The translations under genes and the position numbers were made by a program. A stretch of 64,000 bases of DNA from Solen grandis (lineage: Eukaryota; Mollusca; Bivalvia; Adapedonta; Solenidae): positions 6,457,324 through 6,521,323 of the forward strand of contig CM037783.1 of NCBI GenBank assembly GCA_021229015.1, read 5' to 3'. Positions 47,801-57,965 of the stretch are shown here, piece after piece (position 1 is the stretch's first letter; each line of letters opens with the position of its first letter). The notes under the pieces were generated by a model, which worked only from the letters and a program-made list of their open reading frames with translations, searched no databases and was not told where the DNA came from.

Positions 47801-50800
47801 ACCACACATTAAGTCAAGTGGACATCACAGAAGGACAACTGCACCACCCAAAATGGCAAATCAACCCCACATGATGATATTACAGCTCCATATAATGACT
47901 TAACAATCACGCATAATGTCTTTATAACCCCACACAATGACATTACAACTCCATGTGATAATATTACAACCTTACATGATGATATTACAACCCCACATGA
48001 TGATATAACAACCCAACAAGATGACATTACAGCCTCACATGAAAATATAACAACCCAACAAGATGACATAACAACCCCACATGATGATAACACGATCCCT
48101 TAAAAATGCTATATGGACCCATCTAAACATCAATACCGAATATAAGACAGCTGTGGCGTTCCATAGCTTGCGTAGATGTATTATGTTATCCAGTGGGAAT
48201 TGTTGAAAGAAAGAAACCGGAAGTTGAGAGTGGAGCAGATTTAAAATATGTACAAATTGTGACATTGATAGATATTACTTTGTTAAGATTACCTTTTGAT
48301 AATGATTCGTTACACCATGTGTTAAATAAACATCAGACTGATAGAATATAATGGAAGCATACATTTGTACAATTTTACGGCCTCTGTAATCAAGTGATGT
48401 CAGATTCCATTCCTTACCATATTCATAATATAGTATAGAGGGACAAAAAATCAGAATTCTGCGATTCTAGTGCCAGTGCACAAACATTTGCTAACATTTT
48501 GTACACTAGCCACAGAGGGCTTACCTGTTGTTTCTCATCCTGGTATTTCTTTTACATGAGAAAAATATGATGTATCTTTATCAAATGAGAAAGGTGACAT
48601 ATATGCCAATTTCAAGTCACTGTTTGCAAAAGCTAATGTTTCAAGGTTTTCAAAGTAAATAAAGCAGACCCTGATGAGATGGCCCTTGTATGTCACTGTG
48701 TGCCTCAATGTGTGTGGTGGGGGGGAGACATCAGTTTTCTATAAAAATAAAAAAATCCATAGTTATTGAGAAGTATGGTTGGTGCCTGATATCTTTTTAT
48801 CAATGCATATTATTTGTTGCACATAGATTTTAAACTTTTTTTACCTTCTTTGCATTGCAGTTCCTAAGTCAGTAGCATTTACAGTAACATTGGATGGAGA
48901 ACAAGCAAATGGTTCCATGAAGTTTCTAGGTCCACCTCCTCCACGATTAAAGGTAAGTCGAAAAACTCAGTCAAGAATTCTGTGGTAAAAGGGTATGCAT
49001 GTACCTCATCAGAAGGACAATCAGCTGGGTGGTTAACTTTTTACCTTGTGAATATTCATGTACAAAATGGAAGGACCTTTAGCTGGGTGATTTACCCATT
49101 ACCTTGCGAATATTCATGTACAATGTACAAATCTATGACAAAAATAGAAAAACTAGAAAAATGTTTCAAGCAGTAGTAAGTCTTCCATCACTGTGCTCAT
49201 AATGATCTACTTGTTTACTCAGACACTGATCAGTGTTACACGGTAATTGTTATCGCCTTGTCTGACTTCACATCCAGGGGAGGGCATATGTGTGTTGTTC
49301 TAACAGGTCTTGCTGAGGATATGTTTAACATGCTGACTTTCCCTCTCTGGGAAATTTAAATTTAGGGGGGGGGGGGGGGCTAGATAAGACATGCAACAGA
49401 GTACTCTAATTAATAGCAAAAATGATATGTGTTATCCTTTGAATTCTAGAAGGGATATCGAGCTTATAAAAAGAAGGCTGAAACCAACTTCTGGCATTCA
49501 ATGGACAATATTCTGTTCTTTCTACAGATACCTTAATTCATATTTGATTGTTGCAGATGAAGTGTTTGAGATAAGACATGCAACAGAGTACTCTAATTCT
49601 CAATGAGATTGTACATATCAGCAGAGGAAATGAAACTTGGGCATTAATCAAGTTGGATAGCTGATAAACAAGGATTGGCTAGGATACATTTTTTTTATTC
49701 CATTCATTGATCTTTAAATTAAATGCCTGTTGTAGGAACCATATAGGTAATTTATTTGGATTCCCTCCCTCACCTCCCATTGTTTTATAGGCCTTCCTTT
49801 TAAGTAATTGTTTGTAAGTGCATGTATGGTTTTAAAGATATATGTAAGTAATCCCTTTTTTCTATCCATAGGTTTTAAGATTGATGAAAAGTAACATATT
49901 TTGTTACATTTCTTTTTACGTCATTTCTAGCTTAAGTTTAACATTATTTCTAAATCAGTTTTGAAACAGAAGTTGTTTTTCTCTTTTTTTTGTGAGTTGA
50001 CATACCATAATAAGATCATTTGCTACACCATGTTACTTATCTCCTGGCTTTATCAGTAATCTAAATGGTTATGTGTATATTTAGAGTTAAACTTTCTATA
50101 TTGTCTGGTATATATTACAAACAGTTGAACACCATTTCATGTGAATGAAATTTGGGCAGTAATTAGTTTTTCTTCAATATATCAATTAGTATGGTATGTT
50201 AGACTCAAGTGTAATTTGAGGCAGTGGGACTTTATTTTAGCTTTATTTGTATATCAATTTTGATATGACTAAAAAACTGTAATCAACATTTTTCATGATA
50301 TCACAATTTAAATACATGGTATAATGATTATCGTTTTCAAACTGAAGATCAAGATAATATTTGTTGTCTGCTTCTATGGTTGTACTGTAAACACTCACTC
50401 CTGTGTGCCAACACATGTACCTTCAGTTAGATGAATATGTGATTGTCACGTAACATTAGTCATTGTTATTGTTTTGCATTGTATAACCCTTTCCCTCATA
50501 TAGACTCATTTTGACGCCCTCAATAGGTATCACATAAAGCCTGATCTGCAGAAAACCACAGTTAAACCTTACCAAATTTAATTACAAAATCTTCATTTCC
50601 AGACCACTGAGGAGCAGCGAACAGCATAAAACCTGATCAGCCTGCGAGTTACTCGCAGGCTGATCTGGTTTTATGCTGTTCGCATAGGTCTTTTCATGGT
50701 GTCCTCTATGAGGGAAAGGGATAATGACTGCATAATATATGCAACTGTTACATGAATAATTGCCAGAATGTTTGTTTCAGCGGCTTGATCCACTTAATGT

Positions 50801-53800
50801 TCCACAACTTACTGCGGAACAGTTAGCAGAGAAGCAGAGATTAGCGGATGAAAAAAGAGAACAGGTATGGTTTGACAAGTCTGGTTTCAAAGTAGTGAAT
50901 AATGAGGAGAAAATCTCATCAAGTTTTTAGATATCGATTTAATCCTATTCTGTATATGTTTGTGAATTATTCTGTTATTGTATTTGACTAATAAATATGT
51001 TTAATGAATAAATTATGTCCAAATATATATAAAGGAGACATAGTTTCCTGTAGTGAATTTTTTTCTTTGTCCATATCATCAACTTTAGAATCTTGCACAA
51101 ATGTCAACTATATTGAGATGAAATACAGTGGGGGTTTCAGTTATGTGACTTTAAGGTCAAGATCACACTGGAATGTCAAATTCTACAGTGTTTACAGTTG
51201 TGATGATCTTCTGATTCCCAATAGACAATGATAATGAAACAGTATGCAGGGTTGTACAATAGTGTAGTACTAATACATGTATTTCATAGATATAACCCTC
51301 CCCCTGTTCCTCCCCACAAAAAATAAAGGGGGGGGGGAAGAAATTAGAGACTAAAGTCCTTTTATCTGTACTTGAATTAACATACCATAACATTTTATAT
51401 ATACATAAAGGTAAAACGTGGCAGTGTCAAGAAATTAGAATATCACCAAACTTTATTTGATTCATGTTGATTGTCTTGAACTTTACCATTTTGGCATTGA
51501 TTTCAGCTGGAAATAAAATAGCATAATAAGACATTTTGTCACAAATTTGATCATAGAATGTGTGAATATATGCAGTCTGTCACAACAGAATACATTTTGC
51601 ATATAACTTTTTGTTTTGATTTGCTTTTAAATTAAATTCAAAGAAAAAAATGGTCCCATCCCCAGACGTTGGTACTTTGTAACAATGTAAAAGTATGTCA
51701 ACAATAACAGATCATGGGTTTGAGGTTCATGTAATACAGTGTAAACCTTGTTGTATAATTGATCTGCAATGTCTTAAACTTTCCAGCAAATAAAGAGAAA
51801 ACAGAGTGCCTCTCTAAAGGCATCACGGAGAAGACAGCAGATTCTTGAGGCCCAGAAGTTTGGGCAGGAGCAGGAGCAGGTAGAGAAGGAACAGAAGGTG
51901 GGTGTGGTCTGGGTGTGGTCATCAGGTGTTGTGTTGCTCCTCACTGTTGTGTTAGGCACTTAGGCAATGTCACCATCATGATACAAGTCTGAGGCTAGGT
52001 ATCTTCATATCATTACTGGCTGCATTTGCAAATTTTGATAATTTCATTTTAAGAACTTACAAATAAATCCATTTATCTTAATTTACTGAAGTTTTCTCTT
52101 TCAAATGTTTATAAAGTCTTTTCTCACTCTTTTTTTGTCAATTTGCTAAGCCATAGCATGATAATTTTGCAAATATACTTTTATTATCAACTTCAATCTT
52201 TGTGTTTATAATTAGTATTATCTACTAACTAACTACAGTACATAATTAGTACTCAGCTCTGAATTATTATCAACTTTAAAGGTACATTTATAAAAAAATG
52301 AACTTTAAGAGAAGCAAAAATCTCCAGTATTGCATGCTGCTGAAGCACTGTGTTCTTGCTCCTTTTATCATGGTGGTACAGTGATCAGTATTTCAAATAG
52401 TGTGTCAGAAATACTTTGTATAGTAGTGTACAAAAGTAATAGCTATTCAGTCAGTTATTTATTTGTTATAAGCCATTATTTGACTATTTCTTATCAGAAC
52501 CCTGAATAAACTCTTCATGACACCATAGATGTTAAGGAACAAGAGCTCAAGTAATATGGCGCTGTGCTAGGTTTGACCTTTATTTAAAGCTTAGTGAAAA
52601 TACAGAGATATCTGTATAGAAAAGAGTATTAATGATACATGTTTTGGTTTAATGATTTTATTGCTAAAATCTACCATTGGCTTCTGATCAATATCAAAAT
52701 ACAGTAATATTAATATGAAGTACTTTTCAGTTGCAACAATGTTTTATGCTCTTCAAGTCATTCACCTCTTCTCAGAATCAGTTTTACTAGAAACTGACAC
52801 GTTTGTAACATACTTTGCTCACTTTCTTCCATTATTTACTTTGCTGTCAGCTATCGTCTTTGAGTTGTTCATTCTTGACAGTATTGTACTAGAGGTGACC
52901 CTAATCAATGTACCTATGTGTGATTCTCATATTCTTATCAATTTTATTAGATGTTTGTCTTCATTTCACTATATATGTTGCTGCTAACAGTTGCTTTAAG
53001 TTGCGGATTTTGTGCTCTTATTTTAGCTAGCGAGAAAATTATACATCATCAAAATTTCTTTTTTTTCCTTCATTTTTTGTTGAACAATTTGATGAAAGTG
53101 CTTTTCTGAAAAAAGTATTCAGGATACAAAAGTTACAGGCTCTCCTTATCATTATAGCTTACACATTAATTTGGATTTAGGAGAAAAAAAAAGTATTTCT
53201 GCGTGGATTGATATTTTTCTGATCTTTCTGGTGCCCTGTTGATCAAAGAATATTGTTTGGGCTGGTACCCAGTGTGTTAATCACTTGTGGTGTCTGTTAT
53301 TGTGGTAGATACAAGAATCTCTGGCATCTGCCGGCAAATCACGAGAGGCTAAACTTAAAGATATTCAGGAGAAACAGCGGATAAGGCAGGAAAGAGCCCG
53401 TCGAGCTAGAGAAAAGGTAACTTGGATTTTTTAATATTAATAGTCCTAATAAAAATAATAAAAAAATTAGGAAATTCAAGGTTTATTCACTGCCTTATCA
53501 ATTTAGGATTCAATATGAAATTGTCCATGATTTTAATCATGTAGTTGTATGGTCATATGTGCTGAATTTCATCATTTGCCATGTCAAAATGGGGAAATCA
53601 AAATCAATTAATTTGAGGTTTGGAATAACAAGAGCATATTAATAACAAAAAGCTTAATGAATCAAACAGATTTTCATTATAAGAATGATCTGAATTAGTA
53701 TTCTTGTATTTTATTTTTTGACTTTACTCCATGGATTCAAATCACATGATCGTATTATTAATATAAAAATTGCCCTAGCAACCAGTGCAAACCAGGTTTG

Positions 53801-54136
53801 TCTGTGAAAACAATTTCAGATGGATCCAGTTTTATACTTTTTGCAGATGTTGATCACTGCTCCACTAAGTTTACAGACTGAGATGGGCATTTTATAAACA
53901 TTATGGGGTTTGTAAGAAGTGGAGTAAAGTGCTTTATATCTATATGCTTTCATGAGTGTTAGAAACATTGTCAGCACCCTTGGCATACTTTATGCTTTCT
54001 CCACATACTACTTGGTTGCCTTTGCTTTAGTATATGTCCTCAAATGACATATTCTTGTTTTCAGGGTTTTATCAAAAATGAGCTTGGGATAAGTGAATAT
54101 TCTGGTGACAATCAGATTCAGTTCTTTTCAGTTTAA
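32683..54136 (+). CDS. STMND1: Stathmin-domain-containing protein 1-like, six exons
   Basis: Stathmins bind tubulin dimers through a long charged helix; STMND1 is a divergent member with an acylated N-terminus. Exons 32683-32836, 48861-48952, 50781-50864, 51787-51897, 53309-53416 and 54065-54136 join in one frame (after exon 1, phase 1; all later junctions phase 0) with GT..AG borders. The 206-residue product starts MGCGSSQVG (Gly2 myristoylation and Cys3 palmitoylation signal), continues through a Ser/Thr/Asp-rich linker (10-51), then VAFTVTLDGE, GPPPPRLKRLDPLN (residues 75-90) and a Glu/Lys/Arg/Gln-rich helix (about 91-183). The PPxRLK motif leading into a charged helix is what points to STMND1 rather than a generic coiled coil. 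Intron 1 is 16 kb, so a missed exon is possible. The last exon is the weakest part. Confidence 0.8.
32837..36245. other. STMND1 intron 1, first part: no clear feature
   Basis: AT-rich. A repeat fragment near 35880-35965 recurs inverted at 42020-42095. tRNA-SINE-like wording is at 33620-33670 and 33735-33775 but is too decayed to call. Confidence 0.45.
36246..36438 (+). repeat. tRNA-derived SINE, second family (copy 3)
   Basis: Head GTGGCTGAGTGGTTAGAG is A-box-like, followed by the body shared with 10104, 28055 and 42856. It directly abuts a 234-bp palindromic element. Confidence 0.7.
36440..36673 (+). mobile_element. 234-bp palindromic MITE, copy 1
   Basis: CCCTTTCCCTC at the left is inverted as GAGGGAAAGGG at the right. 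CTAT flanks both sides (36436-36439; 36674-36677). The inside contains a near-perfect hairpin of about 70 bp around the junction of CAGCCTGCGAGT and ACTCGCAGGCTG. Confidence 0.92.
37948..39090 (+). repeat. Tandem units of about 170 bp, interrupted
   Basis: Unit starts CCTCAGGTTTACCTT at 37948, 38117 and 39023, and continues TTTAAGC..TTCTATGAAGATGA. The second unit is split by a 720-bp insertion at 38285-39004. Confidence 0.85.
38285..39004. mobile_element. 720-bp non-autonomous TIR element inside tandem repeat
   Basis: Left end CAGGACTCAAATTTAA and inverted right end TTAAATTTGAGCCCTG match at 15 of 16 positions. Near each end is the phrase GTGGTTTAAAACGTAAC, in direct orientation. The flanking tandem units give the pre-insertion sequence. 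I cannot see a clean target duplication. Confidence 0.85.
39489..39722 (-). repeat. V-SINE-like element, full length (copy 2)
   Basis: Head GGGGCCTCCGTGGCCGAGAG is tRNA-like (A box), followed by a B box (GGGTTCAAATTCC form), the conserved CTTGCGGTAGGYCGGTGGTT core and the TAGTCAAGTCAAG tail. TGAAGTAAGTGA flanks both sides exactly (39477-39488; 39723-39734). The head resembles a class II tRNA with a long variable arm. The layout is like the molluscan V-SINE described as RUDI; identity needs alignment. Confidence 0.9.
40313..40546 (+). mobile_element. 234-bp palindromic MITE, copy 2
   Basis: Same length and orientation as copy 1. TTAA flanks both sides (40309-40312; 40547-40550), as for piggyBac-type insertions. 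Confidence 0.93.
40551..41709. other. STMND1 intron 1: no clear feature
   Basis: AT-rich intron. A local imperfect palindrome lies around 41345-41440 (ATCAGGCTG..CAGTCTGATCTGG) and shares words with the MITE core. Confidence 0.45.
41722..41976 (+). repeat. V-SINE-like element, full length (copy 3)
   Basis: Same family as 39489-39722, opposite strand. ATTAAACAATGG flanks both sides (41710-41721; 41977-41988), a clear target duplication. Confidence 0.92.
42234..42467 (-). mobile_element. 234-bp palindromic MITE, copy 3
   Basis: Reverse orientation to copies 1 and 2. TTAA precedes it (42230-42233); the right flank reads CCAG, so the duplication is lost on that side. Confidence 0.92.
42856..43110 (+). 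repeat. tRNA-derived SINE, second family (copy 4)
   Basis: The most complete copy: A-box-like GGTGGAGTGGTTTGAGTG, B-box-like TTGGGTTTGATCTC, then the common body GGTAGTTCCAGGACTGGTTG and GTGATATCATGTCAC. Confidence 0.75.
43111..43738. other. STMND1 intron 1: no clear feature
   Basis: Nothing recognised beyond AT-rich intron. Confidence 0.45.
43790..44255 (+). repeat. Two adjoining minisatellites, left arm
   Basis: 43790-43990 has units of about 21 bp (GTTGTAATATCATCATGTGG form). 43997-44255 has about six units of about 42 bp (GTGGTGCAGTTGTCCTTCTG form). Confidence 0.88.
44562..46142. mobile_element. TIR element with CAGGGGCGTAGCTT ends, nested
   Basis: Left CAGGGGCGTAGCTT and inverted right end (CACTGGCGTAGCTT when complemented) match at 12 of 14 positions. 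The uninterrupted right arm at about 47030-47050 gives the empty site, which proves insertion into the palindrome. Flanks are T-runs, so the duplication length is ambiguous. It holds a V-SINE at 44957-45203. Confidence 0.83.
44957..45203 (+). repeat. V-SINE-like element (copy 4)
   Basis: Best-preserved head: GTGGCCGAGAGGGTAAAGTC (A box side) and GGTTCGAATCC at 45022-45032 (B box). ATCTCAC occurs at 44948-44954 and 45204-45210 as a likely target duplication. Nested in 44562-46142. Confidence 0.9.
46562..46799 (+). repeat. V-SINE-like element, head-truncated (copy 5)
   Basis: Begins inside the tRNA-like part at CTTTAACACTCACTCAGCCC and runs to the CAAGTCAAGTCAAG tail. It sits in the loop of the 4.4-kb palindrome. 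Confidence 0.88.
47270..48095 (-). repeat. Two adjoining minisatellites, right arm
   Basis: Reverse-complement partners of 43790-44255. The 42-bp array (about 47300-47850) has roughly twice as many units as the left arm, then the 21-bp array follows (47870-48090). Confidence 0.88.
48166..48860. other. End of STMND1 intron 1: repeat fragment
   Basis: 48395-48480 (TGATGTCAGATTCC..TTCTGCGATTCTAG) recurs in diverged form at 63059-63165. No other feature. Confidence 0.5.
48861..48952 (+). CDS. STMND1: STMND1 coding exon 2
   Basis: Ninety-two bases between TTGCAG and AAG|GTAAGT. The first two bases complete Val with the last base of exon 1. It encodes PKSVAFTVTLDGEQANGSMK followed by FLGPPPPRLK. 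The VAF-T-L start resembles the beginning of stathmin domains. Confidence 0.88.
48953..50486. other. STMND1 intron 2, first part
   Basis: Intron without genes. It includes a short direct repeat (AGATAAGACATGCAACAGAG at 49382 and 49571) and a G-tract at 49366-49379. Confidence 0.55.
50487..50720 (-). mobile_element. 234-bp palindromic MITE, copy 4
   Basis: Same orientation as copy 3 and 234 bp exactly. ATAA flanks both sides (50483-50486; 50721-50724). It ends 60 bp before STMND1 exon 3. Confidence 0.93.
50781..50864 (+). CDS. STMND1: STMND1 coding exon 3
   Basis: Eighty-four bases between TTTGTTTCAG and CAG|GTATGG. It encodes RLDPLNVPQLTAEQLAEKQR then LADEKREQ, the entry into the charged helix. 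Confidence 0.88.
50865..51786. other. STMND1 intron 3
   Basis: No feature beyond a C-rich/A/G-tract at 51297-51342. Confidence 0.5.
51787..51897 (+). CDS. STMND1: STMND1 coding exon 4
   Basis: 111 bases between TTCCAG and AAG|GTGGGT. It encodes 37 mostly charged residues starting QIKRKQSASLKASRRRQQIL. An open frame on the other strand is a shadow. Confidence 0.88.
51898..53308. other. STMND1 intron 4
   Basis: AT-rich. The 90-codon frame at 52715-52987 is hydrophobic but matches nothing I know and lacks splice or promoter support. Confidence 0.5.
53309..53416 (+). CDS. STMND1: STMND1 coding exon 5
   Basis: 108 bases between GTGGTAG and AAG|GTAACT. It encodes LASAGKSREAKLKDIQEKQR and IRQERARRAREK; the 'REAxLxxIxEKxR' spacing resembles the stathmin helix repeat. 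Confidence 0.88.
53417..54064. other. STMND1 intron 5
   Basis: No internal feature recognised. Confidence 0.45.
54065..54136 (+). CDS. STMND1: STMND1 candidate terminal exon
   Basis: Follows TTGTTTTCAG in the right phase and reads 23 codons (GFIKNELGISEYSGDNQIQF and FSV) to TAA. There is no clear AATAAA close behind. Further coding exons could instead lie in or beyond the 54433 gap. Confidence 0.45.
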   Translation, partial: GFIKNELGISEYSGDNQIQFFSV

Positions 54137-54432
54137 AGAATTTAGAAGTCCATTACATTGTATTTTTAAGGAGAGAAAGAGTTAATTTGTCTTGTTTACT
54201 AATTAATTCTTTTAAATCTTTGTTAAACTGTATCAGAAAATTTTTATTACAGTTGACTTTTTCTGTGCTCTGGTTACCTCTTTTTAGTACCTACATTTTG
54301 AGCATCCGTTTAATTTCATTGAAAACCGATTAACCTCTCAATTTTGTATGAATGATTGAACAATTGAAAAAACTTCTACATTACACAGGAATGCTTAGAC
54401 TCATCTTAAGTGTAGAAAACTCAATTTTGAGT

Positions 54433-54532
54433 NNNNNNNNNNNNNNNNNNNNNNNNNNNNNNNNNNNNNNNNNNNNNNNNNNNNNNNNNNNNNNNNNNNN
54501 NNNNNNNNNNNNNNNNNNNNNNNNNNNNNNNN
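54433..54532. other. Assembly gap (100 N)
   Basis: Placeholder gap. To its right the sequence starts in mid-module of the TGACGTCA repeat family, so the join to STMND1 is uncertain. Confidence 0.99.
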
Positions 54533-56350
54533 TAAAAACAAAGGTTCTATGGCGAATCCAATATTCGAGCCATTGACGTGAAATTTCAAATACGCATAAC
54601 ATCGCTTCCAGATGAGTTAGAAAGCTAATATTTGGACTGAATATCTTTCTCTACATATTTTGCACATTATGCGAAGATGAACTTCATATGACGTCATCTG
54701 TCGTTACAAGTCCTTAACATTTTTTTTTACTGAAATTAAACGGTTTTACGGCCTATACGCCTTTTATTTTGTTTCATTTGCGTGAAATTGAAGGTGCAGC
54801 ATTAGATACTATGGCGTAATGTTACTTCCGTTTCCAGAGAAAGCAACGATCAAGGTCATATATCAATTATCTTTTTTTTTCTTTGGCCTAAAATATCTCT
54901 AAAACAATAAATACTCTATCGAGACACTGAAGAATATAATTTGTAGTGCTTTGAAAGACCTTTCAGCTTTTAATTATCGGGATATGGCAGAAAAAAAAAC
55001 AGGAATTCTGTTAGCCTCAATGCGTTAAACAGTTTATATCTCGAAAACTTTTGATTTTCGAAAATATGAATATAAATATTATTTATAGAGCAATGCTTGG
55101 TCGTTCTTTTGATGCTTTAAGTTTTACGATCCACCAAAAAAATCATGGAGTAATGCAAATAACAAAATTCGTTTATGTTATTTTATAAAAGACACAAATA
55201 TATTGCAATTGGATTGAATGGATTTTAAAAACATTTGTTTTGGTAACTAGATTACTGAAATTGGTCAACTTGTAAGAAAGTGAAATCAAAACAAGAATTG
55301 ATGTTTAGTTAATTTTGCCATACGATATAAAGCTCTTATGTTTGACAAATTTAGCAGAATAGCAGAAAGTCCTATTGGGTTTGTACTGTTTTTTTTATTC
55401 TTCATCTTCTTCTTATTATTAGGACTTCTGCCTATGCAGAAAGTCCTATTGGGTTTGTACTTTTTATTCTTCTTATTAGGGCTTTCTGCCTCAAGCAGAA
55501 AGACCTCTTGGATTTGTTATGTTTTTTCTTATTATTATTATTCTACTTTTTTCTTCCTTTTGAGGTTCAAATTAAAACAGGTTACCGACAAGGCAGCAGC
55601 ATGAAATTTTTACAGTATGCACCGTGACTTTGGTGCTTTTGATTGCAGCAATTTTTTCTTCATGTAATGTCACGTGACGTCGGGGTTAAAAAAAAAGCTA
55701 CCAAAGCTTGTACGCGCTCTACAGCCGTCATTTCTTGACCAATCGACTTGATTTTTTCACAGAATGTATGGATTGCGATTTAGTTGTGCAGGATTATATA
55801 CATTTTGCAACATTCAAAAAGAAGATCCAAGGATCTATGGCTGAACCAAGTTTCGAACTTTGGACCTGAAAATGTATTTAAGTATTACGAAGCTTTCAGA
55901 TAAGCTAGAAACTTAAAATTTGGACAGAACATGTGTCTTTTCAATTTCTTACAGCTCTGAAAACACTGATGTCGTATGATGTAAAATGACGTCGTGACGC
56001 GTTAACAAACTTTTAATCCAAAATGTAGGGTTTTTAAGCCCTACATGACTTAACTTTTGACCGATTTGCATAAAAATTTCACTGAATGTGCAACATAGCA
56101 TCTCAATTTCCTTAGTAACTTCCGTTCCCGGAAAGTCATAAAGGTCAAGGTCATATGTCAGTTATCGGTGGTTTTATTCGGCAAGGTTTATCTCAAAAAC
56201 GAAAATATTATACCTGGACACTTTGGGTAAAATCTGTAGTGCATTGAAAGACCTCTCAGGTGATATTTAGTTTTTGAAGATTGGGGTTGAATTGGTTGAG
56301 TTATGGCAGAAAGACGAAAATGTACTTTTAAAGAAATTAAAAAGTAGGTT
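54533..56350 (+). repeat. TGACGTCA-family modules and hairpins
   Basis: Module text such as TTCTATGGCGAATCCAA, ATCGCTTCCAGATGAGTTAG and GGTCAAGGTCATATGTCA (TCAAGGTCA at 56145-56153) repeats from the 11-21 kb region. AGGACTTTCTGCC-type hairpins lie at 55421-55447 and 55478-55506, with a half copy at 55358. Confidence 0.8.
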
Positions 56351-56379
56351 ACATGAGCTAAAAATAGATTTTAAAAATG

Positions 56380-57965
56380 CAAACTTTGAAAATCTTCTTC
56401 TGCAAATCTACAAGGCCCAGAACTTAGATATTTAGTGTATAACAGTGTCTAGTGAACCTCTACCAAGTTTGTTCAAATCATGACCTGGGGTCAAAATTGG
56501 CCAATTCCCTAGGGGTCACTTGATTTTACATAGGCTTATATAGGAAAAAAAAGAAGAGAAAAATCTTCTTCTCAGAAACCACAAAGCCTGGAGTTTAGAT
56601 ATTTGGTGTATTGCATAGTCTAGTGGATCTCTACCAAGTTTGTTCAAATCATGGCCCCAGGGTCAAAATTGGCCCTGCCCCAGGGGTCACTTGATTTAAC
56701 GTAGTCTTATATAGGAAACTGAAAAATCTTCTCAGAAACCACAAGGCCTGGAGTTTAGATATTTGGTGTAAAGCATTGTCTAGAAGAACTCTTCAAAATT
56801 TTGTTCAAATCATGACCCCATTGTCAAAAATGGCACCACCCCGGGGGTCACTTGATTTAACATAGACTTGTATAGCAAAAAAAAAAAAACTAGAAAATGT
56901 TCTCCTTAGAAACCACAAGGCCTGGAGGTAAGATATTTTTTATATAACATGGCCTTATGAGTACCTATCAGCTTTGTTTAAATCATGGCCCTGGGTCAAA
57001 ATTGGCCCCGCCCCAGGAGTCACTTGATTTTACATAGACTAAAATATAAAAATCTAGAAAAAAATCTTCTTTCTCAGAAACCACAAGGCCTGGAGTTGAG
57101 ATATTTGGTGTATTGCATAGTCTAGTGGATCTCTACCAAGTTTGTTCAAATCATGGCCTTGGGGTCAAAATTGGCCCGCCCCAGGGGTCACTTGATTTAA
57201 CGTAGACTTATATAGGAAACTAGAAAAATCTTCTCCTCAGAAACCACAAGGCCTGGAGTTTAGATATTTGGTGTGTAGCATTGTCTAGTAGAACTCTTCA
57301 AAATTTGTTCAAATCATGGCACTATTGTCAAAAATGGCACCACCCCGGGGGTCACTTGATTTAACATAGACTTGTATAGCAAAAAAAAACACTAGAAAAT
57401 GTTCTCTTAGAAACCACAAGGCCTGGAGGTAAGTATTTTTTGTAATTTTTGCCCCGCCCCAGGAGTCACTTGATTCTACATAGACTAAAATATGAAAATC
57501 TAGAAAAAATCTTCTTTCTCAGAAACCACAAGGCCTGGAGTTTAGAAATTTGGTGTGTAACATTGTCTTATGGACATCTACCAAGTTTGTTCGAATTATG
57601 GCTCTTGGGTAAAACTGGCCCCGCCCAAGGGATCACTTCATTTTACATAGGCTTATATAGGAAAATCTAGACAAATCTTCATGTCAGAAACCACAAAGTC
57701 TGGAGTTTAGATATTTGGTGTGTTACATGGCCTTATAGACATCTATCTACCAAGTTTGTTCAAATCATGGCTCTTGGGTCAAAATTGGCCCTGCCTCAGG
57801 GGTCACTTGATTTTACATAAAATTAAATACATGTAGGGGAGTCTTTTAAAGATCTTCTTATCAGAAACCAAAAGACTATGGGTTTAAATATTTGGTATGT
57901 AACATGGCCTTGTTGACCAGAACCAAGTTTTCAAATCATGGTTCTTGGGTCAAATTGGTCCCACC
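56380..57965 (+). repeat. Tandem array, about ten units of roughly 150-165 bp
   Basis: Each unit carries CAGAAACCACAAGGCCTGGA, TTTAGATATTTGGTGT, CCAAGTTTGTTCAAATCATG, GGGGTCAAAATTGGCCC and GGGGTCACTTGATTT in this order. Units decay toward the right end. Some units resemble each other in an alternating (higher-order) way. No frame stays open through the array. Confidence 0.92.

Larger units (their letters stand above)
43739..48165. mobile_element. 4.4-kb palindromic element with minisatellites in both arms
   Basis: Outer ends TATGGAACGCCACAGCTGTC (43739) and its inverse ending at 48165 pair. The inner ends pair around 46225-46250 and 46908-46935 (CATCAGTGRATTTCATC). Each arm holds, in mirrored order, a ~21-bp array (TGTGGGGTTGTAATATCATC) and a ~42-bp array (TGTGGTGCAGTTGTCCTTCT and onward). 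The left arm is interrupted by 44562-46142 and the loop by a V-SINE. No coding sequence for mobility is visible. The mirror arrangement differs enough between arms to be old and real, unlike the 1-24317 repeat. Confidence 0.85.

Noticed and set aside
47809..48093. 94-codon frame rich in SSCGVV
   Set aside because: Reads through the 21-bp array of the palindromic element; repeat artefact.
52715..52987. 90-codon hydrophobic frame in STMND1 intron 4
   Set aside because: AT-rich hydrophobic frames are common in such introns; no homology or splice evidence.
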